Source: Rhizomys pruinosus
Lineage: Eukaryota > Chordata > Mammalia > Rodentia > Spalacidae
Length of the DNA stretch: 64,000 bases
Direction of reading: 5' to 3'
Assembly (NCBI GenBank): GCA_009823505.1
Contig: VZQC01006699.1
Location: forward strand, 432,198-496,197
Part shown: piece after piece, positions 23,101 to 33,905 of the stretch
How positions within the stretch are numbered: the first letter of the stretch is position 1
Layout: every line of letters begins with the position of its first letter
The notes under the pieces: generated by a model
Told to the model about the DNA's origin: nothing
Seen by the model: only the letters and a program-made list of their open reading frames with translations
Database searches by the model: none
Made by a program: the position numbers and the translations under genes

Positions 23101-25380
23101 AAAATAATAAAGTAAAATAACAACATCATGTGTTACCTACTTACGAACTCAACATTGGTTTATCAGGAATCTACGTAAAATATGTTGTAATTGCATCTGA
23201 TAGTAAATGGAGATATAACTTCGCTTCCAGTTTGTGTACGCTTCACATTTGACTTACATAAAAATCTGTAGAAGCAAAACTTTTGGGACTCGACACATAG
23301 CAAGTGTTCGTCCTATAACGTTTCTGAGTTGGTAGGCAGTATCAACCTTTGTACAGCATACTCTTTCTAAAATGACATTTAACTGTAAAAAATTAGTTTG
23401 CTTCCAAGTTTACTCATATATAGTCACTCTCCAAAAGCACATGGGTGAATTTTTGTATGAATATCGATTGTCCTTGATTCCACCCTATATGTCACGCAGT
23501 ATATATACAACTGATCTTCTAGGAGCTCATAACGCGTTAAAAAAAAAGGGGGGGGATACAGAAAAGACATGAAACGCTTTCATCAAAAACCTTGCCAATT
23601 CAAAATCTAGTAAACCTAACATGGGAAAAGATTTGTTTGTTCCACACAGGAACAAACGTCTACCAGGGTGGAACATAACGGCTGAAAGAAAAGATACCAG
23701 TTGCTTGGCCATGTAGAGGATGTCGACCTAAAAGGACGCCAACGAGAAAGGCCTCCGCCGTCACGCTGAACATTCAAGAGCGAGAAAGACCTCACGTATT
23801 TGCATAAACTAGTCAAACCCCTCTGTGGATCCTACATATAAACAAAATTAAACAAAAACCAATGAGACTATATCTAATATGCAGAAACTTACCTGTTACT
23901 AGGTGCCGCACAAGAGGTCTCTTGATATGAGTATGACTTCCTTGCCTTCCACCCCTAGTGAGAACAAGCGGAGTAAGATATGACGATTGATCGAGGGTCG
24001 CTCCCCAAGCATGGCTGGCTAAATTGAGACAACTATTATTAGAGGTAATCCTCTTAAAAAACCGTGTAAAACTGCTTCTGTTATTGACTACATAGACAAA
24101 AACTGTGTATAAAGATTATTACTACTCAGACCAGAACAATCATCAGGACAATATAATCTACTAGAGTCCTAAGGGCTATGCACTCATCGAAAAATATATA
24201 ATACAGGGGATGGCTCTGACGCGATCTCATGCAAATGGTATTGTTTATGCGCCTGGCGAGGCAGGTGCCGATGTTGTTGGAGGGATCCAAGGGCTCGCAC
24301 AAAAGGTCAGAGCTCCTTGCCTCCTAAGTTGGGATACATCCGTACAGTGGGAGGAGGTCAATAAGACCGCTCCGAGCCTGAGTCTAATCCAATGAGGGGA
24401 GCATATCGAGAGTAATTCCACTAGCTATGCAGGTGTACGAATAGGTGCTCTGGGAATGCCGAAGGTTAGCAGTAGTTGCCAAAAGGCCACTTAATACCAA
24501 TTAAAAGCGAAATAATGGGTCTCCCTGAGTCAGCAAGACTCCACAAGGACGTCACTCGACCAAGCTATCACTCCTTCACCTGCTGGAATACTACTGTGCA
24601 GGCAGAGGCACAGCCATACGTGTAGTATTCTTTGTGCCGTAATCCCAAATCTATATGGCATATTGGCTCTCCCCCTTGAGAAATAACCCGGCATGGCTGA
24701 TGCCACAACGCTTACATTCCTCACGTTAGGAAGATTCTTAAGCCACAGAAAGAGACCTGATCATTGACTAATACACTGGGGTGTATAAAAAGTTTTAAAT
24801 TCTAATGGATATATAACAGTGATCCAAAGCCATGTGTCGTAAATGTAAAGTAACCACAATACTATTAAGTGCTATGTGTTAAATACCTAGTATATCTTAA
24901 TTGTCTTGTTCTTCGAAAATATGTAGGATTCGAAAGGCTATATCCTAGGACCAAACACTGTCAGTCCATGTGTGAAAGAAGCGGCCAGAATTCGACCAGA
25001 TTCACAAAGTCAACAGCTGCAGAGACGAGTGGAACGTAGTTAACATCTCAGAATCCACCTGTGTGCCCCTGTTTCTAAGCCTAGGGAGAACAACCTGCGA
25101 GACAATGCGGCGTGGCTGAAGTAAGTATGTAAGGGCCTGCGATTGGTGTGAATTGGTGAGACTATCGGGGGCGGAAGGGTGATGGAGGCTACTGTAGAAC
25201 ACTCCATGTTGTCACTTGGTTGACAGATACAGTACCTGGTCGACTCCCCACGTGGAACGTGGTGGGCCTGTGTTGATGTTTGGGCAGGCCTAACAGCCTG
25301 GCAAGATTGCTAGTGGAACTTGATTGTTTATCATGGATATGCAGCTTTAACGCTCATGCGATATGATTCAATAGCTAAAG
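23101..25380. other. Unassignable, error-like sequence
   Basis: No repeat family, gene or RNA can be followed through this stretch, and CpG dinucleotides are scattered as they are in the noisy L1 and B2 just before it. It most likely belongs to the same unpolished block. The content cannot be trusted base by base. Confidence 0.5.
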
Positions 25381-25540
25381 AAAAAAAAAAAAAACAGAGA
25401 AATGCAGGACAGTTTAATGGCAAATGCATGATCGTGGGATGGGGTGAGGGTGAGGGTGGGGAAAGGGAAAATACAAGCTGAACTGAAATTGGAAAAATGT
25501 ATGAATGCACAAAGAGATGCATAAACAAACTAATTTAAAA
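25381..25540 (+). mobile_element. Noisy L1 3' terminus
   Basis: gatggggtgagggtgagggt and aagctgaactgaaattgg echo the sense version of the L1 3' end present cleanly in antisense at 25711-25800. Suggests the noisy block ends in an L1 3' UTR and A-rich tail. Confidence 0.5.
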
Positions 25541-25978
25541 AAAAATGACAGAGAAGTTCAATTAAAAACAGTACAATTATAAAAAAAGAAAAGAAAAAAA
25601 AAGACACGCGCTAAGAATGCCTGGAAATTCCCTTATGATACAAGAGAAGTGTGCCCAGAAGTTTTCCTGTCTGCTTCCTTTAGGATAAAGGTAAATATAC
25701 ATGGAAGTAATTTTTTAATGCTTTTATTGATGTTTTGTGTATTTCAGACATCATTTCTCAGTTCAGTTTAGACATATTCCCCTTTCCCTTCCCCCCACCC
25801 CACCCCACATCATGCACTCTGCCATAACTTTCCTGCATCTTTCTCTCAGTCTTTTTTTATGTTTAGGAATTCACATTTTCCTCCTTTAATTTTATATTAC
25901 TATATAATATGTATATATACTTTCCACTAATATACACTAATTACAGAGTCTAGAGCGTGTTAAGAGATTTACATTATA

Positions 25979-26200
25979 GGGCTGGAGAGATGGCCTAGCG
26001 GTTAAGAGTGCCGACTGCTCTTGCAGAGGACCTGGGTTCAATCCCCAGCACCCACATGGCAGCTGAGAACCATCTTTAACTCCAGTTTCAGGGGAATCCG
26101 ACGCCGTCTTCTGACCTCCGCGGCATTGCACAACATGGGTGCACAGACCTGCATGCAGACAGTACATTCATATACATACAAAAATAAATAAAATTTTAAA
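25979..26200 (+). mobile_element. Young B2 SINE with 17-bp target-site duplication
   Basis: Sense B2 beginning ggctggagagatggcc, ending in aaaaataaataaaatt. TSD aagagatttacattata at 25962-25978 and 26201-26217, within L1 3' UTR. Confidence 0.96.
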
Positions 26201-26639
26201 AAGAGATTTACATTATAACAACATAGTTGCTTTCATATAAACAGAAATATAACAATAATGTTGTTCAGCTTCCCTTTCATCTGGGGATTTGATGTTAGCA
26301 TCCACCAATGAGGGAGACCATTCCCCACTTGTTTTTCTGGGACTGTGTTACTTCACTTAGCATAATGGCTTCAAGTTCCATCCATTTACCTGCAAAGTTC
26401 ATGAGGTCATCTTTCTTTACTGCTGAGTAGATGTAGATCTACATTGTATAGATGTACCACATTTTTGTTATCCAGTCATCAGTTGAGGGACATGTGGGTT
26501 GGTTCCAGCTCTTTGCTATTGTGAAGAGAGCTGCAATAAACATGGATGTGCATGTATCTTTGCAGTAGGATGAGTCTTGTGGGTATATACCCAGGAGTGG
26601 TATGGCTGGGTCAGGTGGTAGGCTCATTTTGAGTCTTTT

Positions 26640-26875
26640 TTTTTTTTAAGTACATGACTTTTCTTCTTTTTTAAAAAATTTTATTTATTTTTTAAGTGTA
26701 TGAATGTACTGTCTGCATGTAAGTCTGTGCACCCATGTCATACAATGCCGTGGAGGTCAGAAGAGGGCATTGGATTCCCCTGGGACTGGAGTCAAAGACG
26801 GTTTGGGTGCTAAGGAACCTGGGTCCTCTGCAAGAGCAGTCAGTGCTCTTAACCACTAGGCCATCTCTCCAGCCC
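26640..26875 (-). mobile_element. B2 SINE with 17-bp target-site duplication
   Basis: Antisense B2. TSD ctcattttgagtctttt at 26623-26639 and 26876-26892. Part of the middle of the element is missing. Confidence 0.95.
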
Positions 26876-27099
26876 CTCATTTTGAGTCTTTTAAGGGTTC
26901 TCCAAACTGTTTTCCATAATGGTTGTACCAGTTTACATTCCCACCAGGAGTGGATGAGTGTTCCCCTTTCCCCACAACCTCTCCAGCATTTGGTATTTTT
27001 TGTGTTCTTGATCTTAGCCAGTTGTATCAGAGTGAGATGATATCTGAGAGTGGTTTTAATTTGCATTTCCTTAATTATTAATGATGTTGAACACTTCTT

Positions 27100-27319
27100 T
27101 TTTTCATTTTATTTTTGTATGTCTATGAATGTACTGTCTGCATGTAGGTTTGTATACCCATGTTGTGCAATGCTGTGGAGGTCAGAAGAGGGCGTCAGAT
27201 TCCCCTGGAACTGGTGTTAAAGATGGTTCTCAGCCACCTTGTGGGTACTGGGGATCAAACTGGGGTCCTCTGCAAGAGCAGTCAGCGCTCTTAACCGCTA
27301 GGCCATCTCTCCAGTCCCG
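27100..27319 (-). mobile_element. B2 SINE with 11-bp target-site duplication
   Basis: Antisense B2. TSD gaacacttctt at 27089-27099 and 27320-27330. Confidence 0.95.
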
Positions 27320-27451
27320 GAACACTTCTTAAGATGTTTCTCAGCCATCTTTACTTCCTCACTGGTGAAGTCTCTGATGAGCTCTTTACTCCATCTTTTG
27401 AGTAGGTCATTTGTTTTACTTCTTTGTTTTTTGAGTAGTCTATATATTCTT

Positions 27452-27690
27452 TTTTTAAATTTTATTTATTTATTTATGTGTATGAATGTACTATCTGCAT
27501 GTAGGTTTGTGCACCTGTGTCATGCAATGCCGCGGAAGTCAGAAGAGGGTGTCAGATTCCCCCGGAACTGGAGTTCTCCTGGAATTGGAGTTATAGGCAG
27601 TTCTCAGCCACCATGTGGGTGCTGGGGATCGATCCCGGGTCCTCTGCAAGAGGAGTCAGTGCTCTTAACCACTAGGCCATCTCTCCAGCC
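27452..27690 (-). mobile_element. Young B2 SINE with 21-bp target-site duplication
   Basis: Antisense B2. A perfect 21-bp TSD (27431-27451 and 27691-27711, starting ttgagtagtc) is copied from the L1 ORF2 target. Confidence 0.96.
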
Positions 27691-28478
27691 TTGAGTAGTC
27701 TATATATTCTTGACGTTAATGGTCTGTCAGGTGAATCACTAGTGAAGACTTCCTCCCCCCTCTGTGGGGTTTCTCTTCACTTCCTTGATTGTTTCTTTTG
27801 ATGTACAGAAGCTTTTGAGTTTGATGAGGTCCCATTTGTCAACCGTTGACCTTATTTCCTGTGCAGCTACTGTCTGATTTAGAAAACTTTTTCCTACACC
27901 CATGTCTTGTAGGTTGTTACCAAATTTTTCTTCTATCACCTTCAGGGTTTCAGGTTTTAGGTTGAGATTTTTGATCCACTTGGAGTTGATTTTTGTACAG
28001 GGTGAGAGGTAGGGGTTCAATTTTGTTCTTCTACAAATGGTGAGCCAGTTTTGCCAGTACCATTTGCTGAAGATGCTATCCTTCCTCCATTGAGGGTTTT
28101 TTTGCCCCTTTGTCAAATATGAGTTGGCTGAAATTGTACGAGCTCAAGTTTGGATCTTTAATTTTGTTCCATTGGTCAGTGGGTCTGTGTTTGTTCCAGG
28201 ACCAGGCTGTCTTTATGACTATTGCCCTGTAATATAGCTTGAAGTCTGATAGAGCAATCCCCCCTGTATTGCATTTTTCACTCAGGGTTGCTTTAGCTCT
28301 TCTGGGTCTTTTGTTTTTCCATATGAATTTAAGGATTTTTTTTTTCCAAGTCTGTGAAGAAGCTCATGGGGATTTTGATTGGGATTGTGTTGAATCTGTA
28401 TATCAATTTGGGTAAAATGAAAATTTTTGTTATATTAATTTTTCCAATCCATGAGCATGGGAGATCTTTCCATCTTTT

Positions 28479-28731
28479 AATAAATAATTTTTAAATTAAT
28501 TTTATTTATTTCTGTATGTGTATGAATGTACTGACTGCATGCAAGTTTGTGCACCCATGTCGTGCAACACTGCGGAGGTCAGAAGAGGGTCTCTGATTCC
28601 CCTGGAACTGGAGTTCTCCTGGAATTGGAATTTCAGACGGTTCTCGGCCGCCATGTGGGTGCTGGGGATTGAACCCAGGTCCTCTGCAAGAGCGGTTGGT
28701 GCTCTTAACTGCTAGGCCATCTCTCCAGCCC
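28479..28731 (-). mobile_element. Young B2 SINE with 17-bp target-site duplication
   Basis: Antisense B2 of the CpG-rich subfamily. TSD agatctttccatctttt at 28462-28478 and 28732-28748. Confidence 0.96.
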
Positions 28732-28829
28732 AGATCTTTCCATCTTTTGATGTCATTTTCAATCTCCTTCAGGAGTTTAAAATTTTTGTTGTAGAGATTT
28801 TTGGTACTTTGGTGAAGTTTGTTCCCAGG

Positions 28830-29235
28830 TGTCCTAGTTTGTCTTCCATTGCTGTGACAACACATTCTGACCGAGACCAACTTGGGGAGGAAAGGGTTTA
28901 TTCAGCTCACATCTCCTGGGTCACAGTTCATCACTTAGGGAGCCCAAGGCAGGAACTCAGGGCAGGAACCTGGAGGCAGTAGCTGAAGCACAGGCCATGG
29001 AGGAATGCTGTTCACTGGCTTACTCCCTGGCTCATGCCCAGCCCTCCTTCTTACACAGTACACAACAACCTGCCCAGGGTGGCACCACTCTTGTGGGCTG
29101 GGCCCTCCCACACTGCTTGACCATCAAGACAATACTCCACAGATGTGGCCACAGGCCAATCCAATGGAGCCAATTCCCCTACTGGGGCTCCCTCAACCCA
29201 GGTGTGTCAAGTTGACACTAAAGCTACCCAGCACA
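28830..29235 (-). mobile_element. Solo LTR-like repeat (copy A)
   Basis: The 406-bp element inside the L1 starts tgtcctag and ends cagcaca, so it has TG..CA ends. A 5-bp TSD, ccagg, lies at 28825-28829 and 29236-29240. On the minus strand it carries the poly(A) signal context (aataaaccctttcctcc in sibling copies). TG..CA ends with a 5-bp duplication indicate a retroviral solo LTR. Family not named. Confidence 0.75.
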
Positions 29236-29791
29236 CCAGGTATTTTATTGTTTTTGAGGCTATTGTGAGTGGGAAGGTCTTCTTATATTCCTTTTCCACT
29301 TGTTTATTGTTTGTGTAAAGAAAGGCTGATTTTTTTCCAGATTAATTTTGTATCCCGCCACTTTACTGAAACTCTTAATTGTTTCAATAAATATCATAAA
29401 ACATAAATGGACTGAAAGACAAAAAACACAGAAAAAACCCTTTGACAAGATCCAGCATCCCTTCATGTTTAAAGTCCTAGAGGGAATCAGACTGAAAGGA
29501 ACATTCCTCAACATGATCAAAGCCATATATAGCAAACCCACTGCCAACATCATCCTAAATGGAGAAAAATTAGAATCATTTCCCTTAAAGGCGGGAACCT
29601 AGCAAGGCTGCCCCTTGTCACCACTCCTCTTTAACATAGTGCTTGAAATGCTTGCTAGGGCAATAAGACAAGAGAATGAAATTAAAGGAGTACTAGTCAG
29701 AAAAGAAGTAGCTAAGTTATCCCTTTTTGCAGATGATATGATAGTTTACCTAAGGGATGCTAAAAACTCCACCAAAAAACTTCTAGTAATT

Positions 29792-29953
29792 AAAAAAAAA
29801 ATTTTTTTGGTCTTTTTGAGACAAGGTCTCTCTTTAGTTCCAGCTTGCCCAGAGCTCATTATGTAGACCAGGCTGGCCTTGAACTCACAAGAGACCTGCC
29901 TGCCTCTGCCTTCCGAGTGCTAGGATTAAAGGCATGCACCACCATGCCCAGCA
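29792..29953 (-). mobile_element. B1 SINE
   Basis: Antisense B1 (gtctttttgagacaaggtct, then ggattaaaggcatgcacc) sitting right at the 5' edge of the inverted L1. The word agtaat occurs on both sides. Confidence 0.88.
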
Positions 29954-29959
29954 TGTAAG

Positions 29960-30595
29960 TAATGTTTTAATTAAAACAATTTTAATAGAATTTTTGTGCT
30001 TTTCATAGAATATGGTTTGATGGTATTTGCGTCCTCTCCTCTCTTCCTACCTCCCCCCATTCCCCCCCATTTAATGTATTCACCTGTATTTATAACATAG
30101 TCTGTAGAGTCTGATTTGTGTTCCAAAATATCCTTCAGTCTAGGCCCAACCACTGGGTCCAACGAGAGTCCCATCCCTGTAAAACACTGTTTTTCCTCTT
30201 CTCTCAGCATCACTTGCCAGAAGTTCTTTAGGCTGGGTTAGGATTTCTTCCCCGCTTCCCGTGTCTATGGGATTTTGTATGGTTTCAGCTTGCACAGGAT
30301 TTGTGTGTGTTGTCACCATTGCAGTGAGTTTATATGATTAACTGACCAGCTGTCTTGAAGACTCTGTTTCCTCGTGGTCATCCACCCCTGCTCCTCTTGC
30401 TCAACGATCTCTGAGCTGTAGGGGGCAGAGGTTTGAAATGGGTGTCCTAATAGGGATGAGCCCTCTGCAGCCTCTTGTTCTTTTATTGTCTTTAGGTAGT
30501 ATGTATGTAGAATGTAGATGGATCTAGAAGTGTTCCTGTCAGCCATTTCTCCTTCTTGAATTAAACTGAGCATCTTGAATTGAGCATGTTCAGGA
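29960..30595 (-). mobile_element. Old rodent L1 (Lx-like) 3' UTR repeat, copy 3
   Basis: Collinear with 7480-7970: tagtctgtagagtctgattt, ttgtcaccattg, gaccagctgtct, tcctcgtggtca. No coding frame. Confidence 0.55.
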
Positions 30596-30603
30596 ACATG
30601 CCC

Positions 30604-30978
30604 TGTGCTGGGTAGCTTTAGTGTCATTTTACACACCTGGGTTGAGGAAGCCTCAGTGGGGGAATTGCCTCCATTGCACCTGCCTGTGGCCTTGTCTGTG
30701 GGGTATTTTCTTGATTGTTGAGTGTACCACTGGGGAGGTTGTTGTGTATTGGATAAGAAAGCAGGCTGAGCATGGGCCAGGGAAGCAAGCCAGTAAGAAG
30801 CATTTCTCCATGGCCTGTGCTTCAGCTCCTGCCTCTAGGTTCCTGCCCTGAGTTCCCATGTTGGGCTCCCTCAGTGATGAACTGTGACCTGGGAGATGTG
30901 AGCCAAATAAACCCTTTCCTCCCCAAGTTGGTTTTGGTCAGAGTGTTTTGTCACAGCAATTGAAAAGAAACTAGAACA
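30604..30978 (+). mobile_element. Solo LTR-like repeat (copy B)
   Basis: Same family as 28830-29235, in sense: starts tgtgctgggtag, ends aaactagaaca. 5-bp TSD tgccc at 30599-30603 and 30979-30983. Poly(A) signal in aataaaccctttcctcc at about 30907. Length 375 bp. Confidence 0.78.
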
Positions 30979-30983
30979 TGCCC

Positions 30984-31734
30984 AATCCCAAAGCACTTTC
31001 TCATGTGAATACACACGGGCTCCCCAAATAAAATCTCAAATCTTCCTTTATTCAAGAAAGGCATTGCTTTGGAAATATTGCCACTTGTCTTACCTGCTTT
31101 AGGTTATAACTTTTTCTCCAGTTAAAAAAAATCTCTTGACCATTCTTGTCTTAGGTTTGCAGTCATTAAAATGTGAGCTCAAGATTTAAACACCAAGGTC
31201 TGTGAGCTTACACCTCCTGTGGCCAAAAATCCAAGGTACTTTCCAAGTGTACATTCCAGCTTTTGTTTTCATGAGAAATCATGGAGAACAATGCCTGAAA
31301 CTTACTGGTCTCCAACAGTGATGTCTCCCAGTGCTTAAAGAACCCAGTGAAGTATGTATTTAAGTACCTAGTCCAGGTCAGGACTGGAATCAGGCTTTGA
31401 ACTCAGGCAACTAACTATAACTTACACTCTTGACAATTACGCAACACTGTCTCTCACAAGACAGAAGCAGATTGCATTATTCTGCAAGCCTTCAGTCTTC
31501 CTCCAGGAAGGCCTCCAACCTTTCAAAGTCCAGGCTATTGAAATTCTACCTTGGGCTCATTTTTTCTTTTTTGTATTTTTCACCTATAAGAGTTTAGTTT
31601 GTAGTTTCTGCTTTCCTTGTAAGTGACATGGGCACTTTGCCCACGCATGCTCCTTTGAAATTCCCAAGGCCAGAAGGGCAGCACAAGAAGTTACTTGTGA
31701 GCTCAGGGATCTCAAGAAGATCACATTCCCCAAA
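30984..31734. other. Unique noncoding DNA
   Basis: No recognised repeat, gene or RNA. Confidence 0.5.
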
Positions 31735-31740
31735 TATATC

Positions 31741-32146
31741 TGTGGAGAGCGGGTGTGGCGACAGTCCCAAGATGGCACCCGGGACTTTAGCCAAGTCTTA
31801 TGACTAACACCTGAGTCTTATGACTAACACCCGAGTCTTATGACTAACACCTGATTCCCTCCTACCTCAAAGTAAAGCCACGTCCACCGTTTGAGCTGTG
31901 CAGGTGCACCCTGTATACAAGATCAGGCCAGATGATACCAATAGACTGAGGCCACGCAACCTGGGCTGAGAAGGTGGAGTGGGAGAGGGATAAATAGAGA
32001 GACTTTCTGTTCTTGGGGGGAAGAGGAAGAAGAAGAAGAAAAAGAAAAAGAGGAAGTAAAAATGCTGTAATGTGCCTGAATAAACCGCTTTGAGAAGAAC
32101 AAGCTAGAGGTGCTTTGTTTCTGCTGGTCAAAATCAAAGGCATCAT
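31741..32146 (+). mobile_element. Solo LTR, class II ERV type
   Basis: The 406-bp element starts tgtggagag and ends ggcatca. A perfect 6-bp TSD, tatatc, lies at 31735-31740 and 32147-32152. U3 contains three tandem copies of an about 20-bp unit (agtcttatgactaacacc). A TATA-like gataaatag lies near 31988 and aataaa near 32079. The 6-bp duplication and layout fit a betaretrovirus-like (IAP-related) solo LTR. No internal retroviral sequence is attached. Confidence 0.85.
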
Positions 32147-32279
32147 ATATCTCCAATAGTTGTCTTAGTGTCTGAAGAATCCGAATTAAAAGAGCCATTC
32201 CCTTAAGTTGTGAATTCATTGCCACCTTGAGTTTCAGAATAAATCCCTCAAAGCTCTTTTGCCATTAGATACAATTTAA

Positions 32280-32661
32280 AAAATATTTTATAGCCGGGCA
32301 TGGTGGCGCACACCTTTAATCCTAGCACTTAGGAGGCAGAGGCAGGTGTATCTTTGTGAGTTCAAGCCCAGCCTGGTCTACAGAGTGAGTTCCAGGACAG
32401 CTGGGGCTACAGAGAGACCCTGTCTCGAAAAGACCAAAAAAAATTTTATTTATTATGTTTATTTTATGTGTTTGAGTGTTGTGCTTATATGTATATAAGT
32501 GCACTCAGGTGTGTAATGCCTGCAGAGGTCAGACAAGGGGATTGGATCCCCAGGAACTGGAGTTATGGAGGGTTGTTAGTTGCCATGTGGGTGCTGGGAT
32601 TCAAACCTGGGTCCTCTGCAAGAGCAGTCAGTGCTCTTAATCACTGAGCCATCTCTCCAGC
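32280..32661 (-). mobile_element. Older B2 SINE with a B1 in its tail
   Basis: Antisense B2 body at about 32443-32661, ending ccatctctccagcc. The imperfect TSD agatacaatt / agatacagtt lies outside both elements (about 32269 and 32665), so the B1 at 32292-32442 inserted into the B2 tail later. Confidence 0.8.
32292..32442 (+). mobile_element. B1 SINE
   Basis: Sense B1 from agccgggcatggtggcgcac to gaccctgtctcgaaaagacc with an A tail. Confidence 0.93.
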
Positions 32662-33046
32662 CTCAGATACAGTTGTTTCTAAATTTACAACTGGTTATGT
32701 GCTGATAATCCATAAGTCAAAACTATTTGAAGTCAAAGACATGCTCAATACCTTAAACCTACGAAGCAGCATAGTTTACTACCCCATAAGCTGTAGGTAT
32801 CTGAGGTGTCTCCTCGTGATCACAAAACTGACTGGGATGAGAAAGGATCATGCTGCATGCCACTAGACCAAGAAAACACACAGATTCAAAGCTGGAAGTA
32901 CAGTCTCTACTCAATGTCTACTGCTTTAGCACCATCATCCAGCCAAAGAATCCCAAGTCACAGCACCCCAAGCTGGAGACCACCTGTATTTGCTTTTTTC
33001 TGGGCTAACATAAATCTATTCAGATTAGCTTTAGAAATGAATTTGT

Positions 33047-33302
33047 GGGGCTGGAGAGATGGCTCAGTGGTTAAGAGGGCCAACTGCTCTTGCAGAGGAC
33101 CCAGCATCCATGTGTCAGCTAAGAACCATCTTTAAGTTGGGAGTGGTAGTGCACGCCTTTAATCCCAGCACTCGGGAGGCAGAGGCAGGTAGATCTCTGT
33201 GAGTTCAAGGCCAGCCTGGTCTACACAGTGAGTTCCAGGCCAGCTGGGGCTATAGGGAGACCCTGTCTCAAAAAAAAAAAAAAAAAAAAAGAAATGAAAA
33301 AA
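33047..33302 (+). mobile_element. Composite B2-B1 SINE (copy 1)
   Basis: A B2 tRNA-like head (gggctggagagatggctcag) runs for about 88 bp and passes at 33131-33140 directly into the 5' end of a complete B1 with A tail. The 14-bp TSD agaaatgaatttgt lies outside the whole unit (33033-33046 and 33303-33316), so B2 and B1 arrived together. The same junction recurs at 52112-52121. This copy has lost about 14 bp covering the B box of the B2 head. Confidence 0.85.
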
Positions 33303-33424
33303 AGAAATGAATTTGTATCCAAATGATATACACTATTTCTCAAGACATACCAGCAAAGAGATAATGACTTGAGAATTAATTATTGGCAATTTCGGTATAC
33401 AGGGAATTCTCAATTCTCAGGTGA

Positions 33425-33690
33425 AGTATAAGGTCTTACACTCTTGTCCACCTGAGTCGACGACGCCCAGGCCAGGAATCTCTGGGGTGGTGCTTGGACA
33501 GCTCCCTTCAGCCTCCCTTGCTGACAAGACACTCCACCACTGCACAGGTTGGTGGCCTGGAAAAACTCCTTCCAACCATTCACCACCAGCAAACCAGGTT
33601 GGCGGTCTGGAGGATCCCCTTCTAATCCACTGGCCCTGGACACTTGAAATTCAGGCTCGGTGCTGCCTGTATATGGATCCGGGAATTCTG
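33425..33690 (-). repeat. Unclassified LTR-like repeat (copy 2)
   Basis: Opposite orientation to 2186-2465. Shared minus-strand landmark aggctgaagggagctgtcc followed by a stretch ending in actcaggtgga. Confidence 0.55.
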
Positions 33691-33905
33691 TGTGATGGTA
33701 ATGGAGAATTCACTATTGCATACTGTGGGTTGATTTTATAAGCAAAATGATGTCATCTCTCAGGGCTAATCCCAGATCCCTGCATCACGCCCCCTGTATA
33801 CATCACCCACTACCCCTCCACCTATCATCATGGGTCACCAGCCGCTATCTCATGGGGCAGGGTCTGGGGAGCCTCATGACTTCCACATTACTCCCCATAT
33901 TAGGG

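Larger units (their letters stand above)
25711..29786 (-). mobile_element. Second L1 with 5' inversion, split by five B2s and an LTR
   Basis: Antisense from its 3' UTR (25711) through ORF2 ([27 protein letters not shown], then KVAGYKINLEK) to about 29380. There it flips to sense ORF2, from the NIIKH region through the FADD motif (29726-29737) to [10 protein letters not shown] at 29786. The inverted part stops where the antisense part starts, the twin-priming signature. Direct repeat agtaatt lies at 25706-25712 and 29785-29791. ORF2 is broken. Insertions: B2s at 25979, 26640, 27100, 27452 and 28479, and an LTR at 28830. Confidence 0.88.

Noticed and set aside
23101..25380. Bacterial contamination
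   Set aside because: CpG is raised, but no long open frames or bacterial gene motifs are visible; continuity with a noisy L1 and B2 favours read error.
31792..31855. Three 20-bp repeats as a CRISPR or minisatellite gene signal
   Set aside because: They lie inside the U3 of a solo LTR and fit enhancer duplication.
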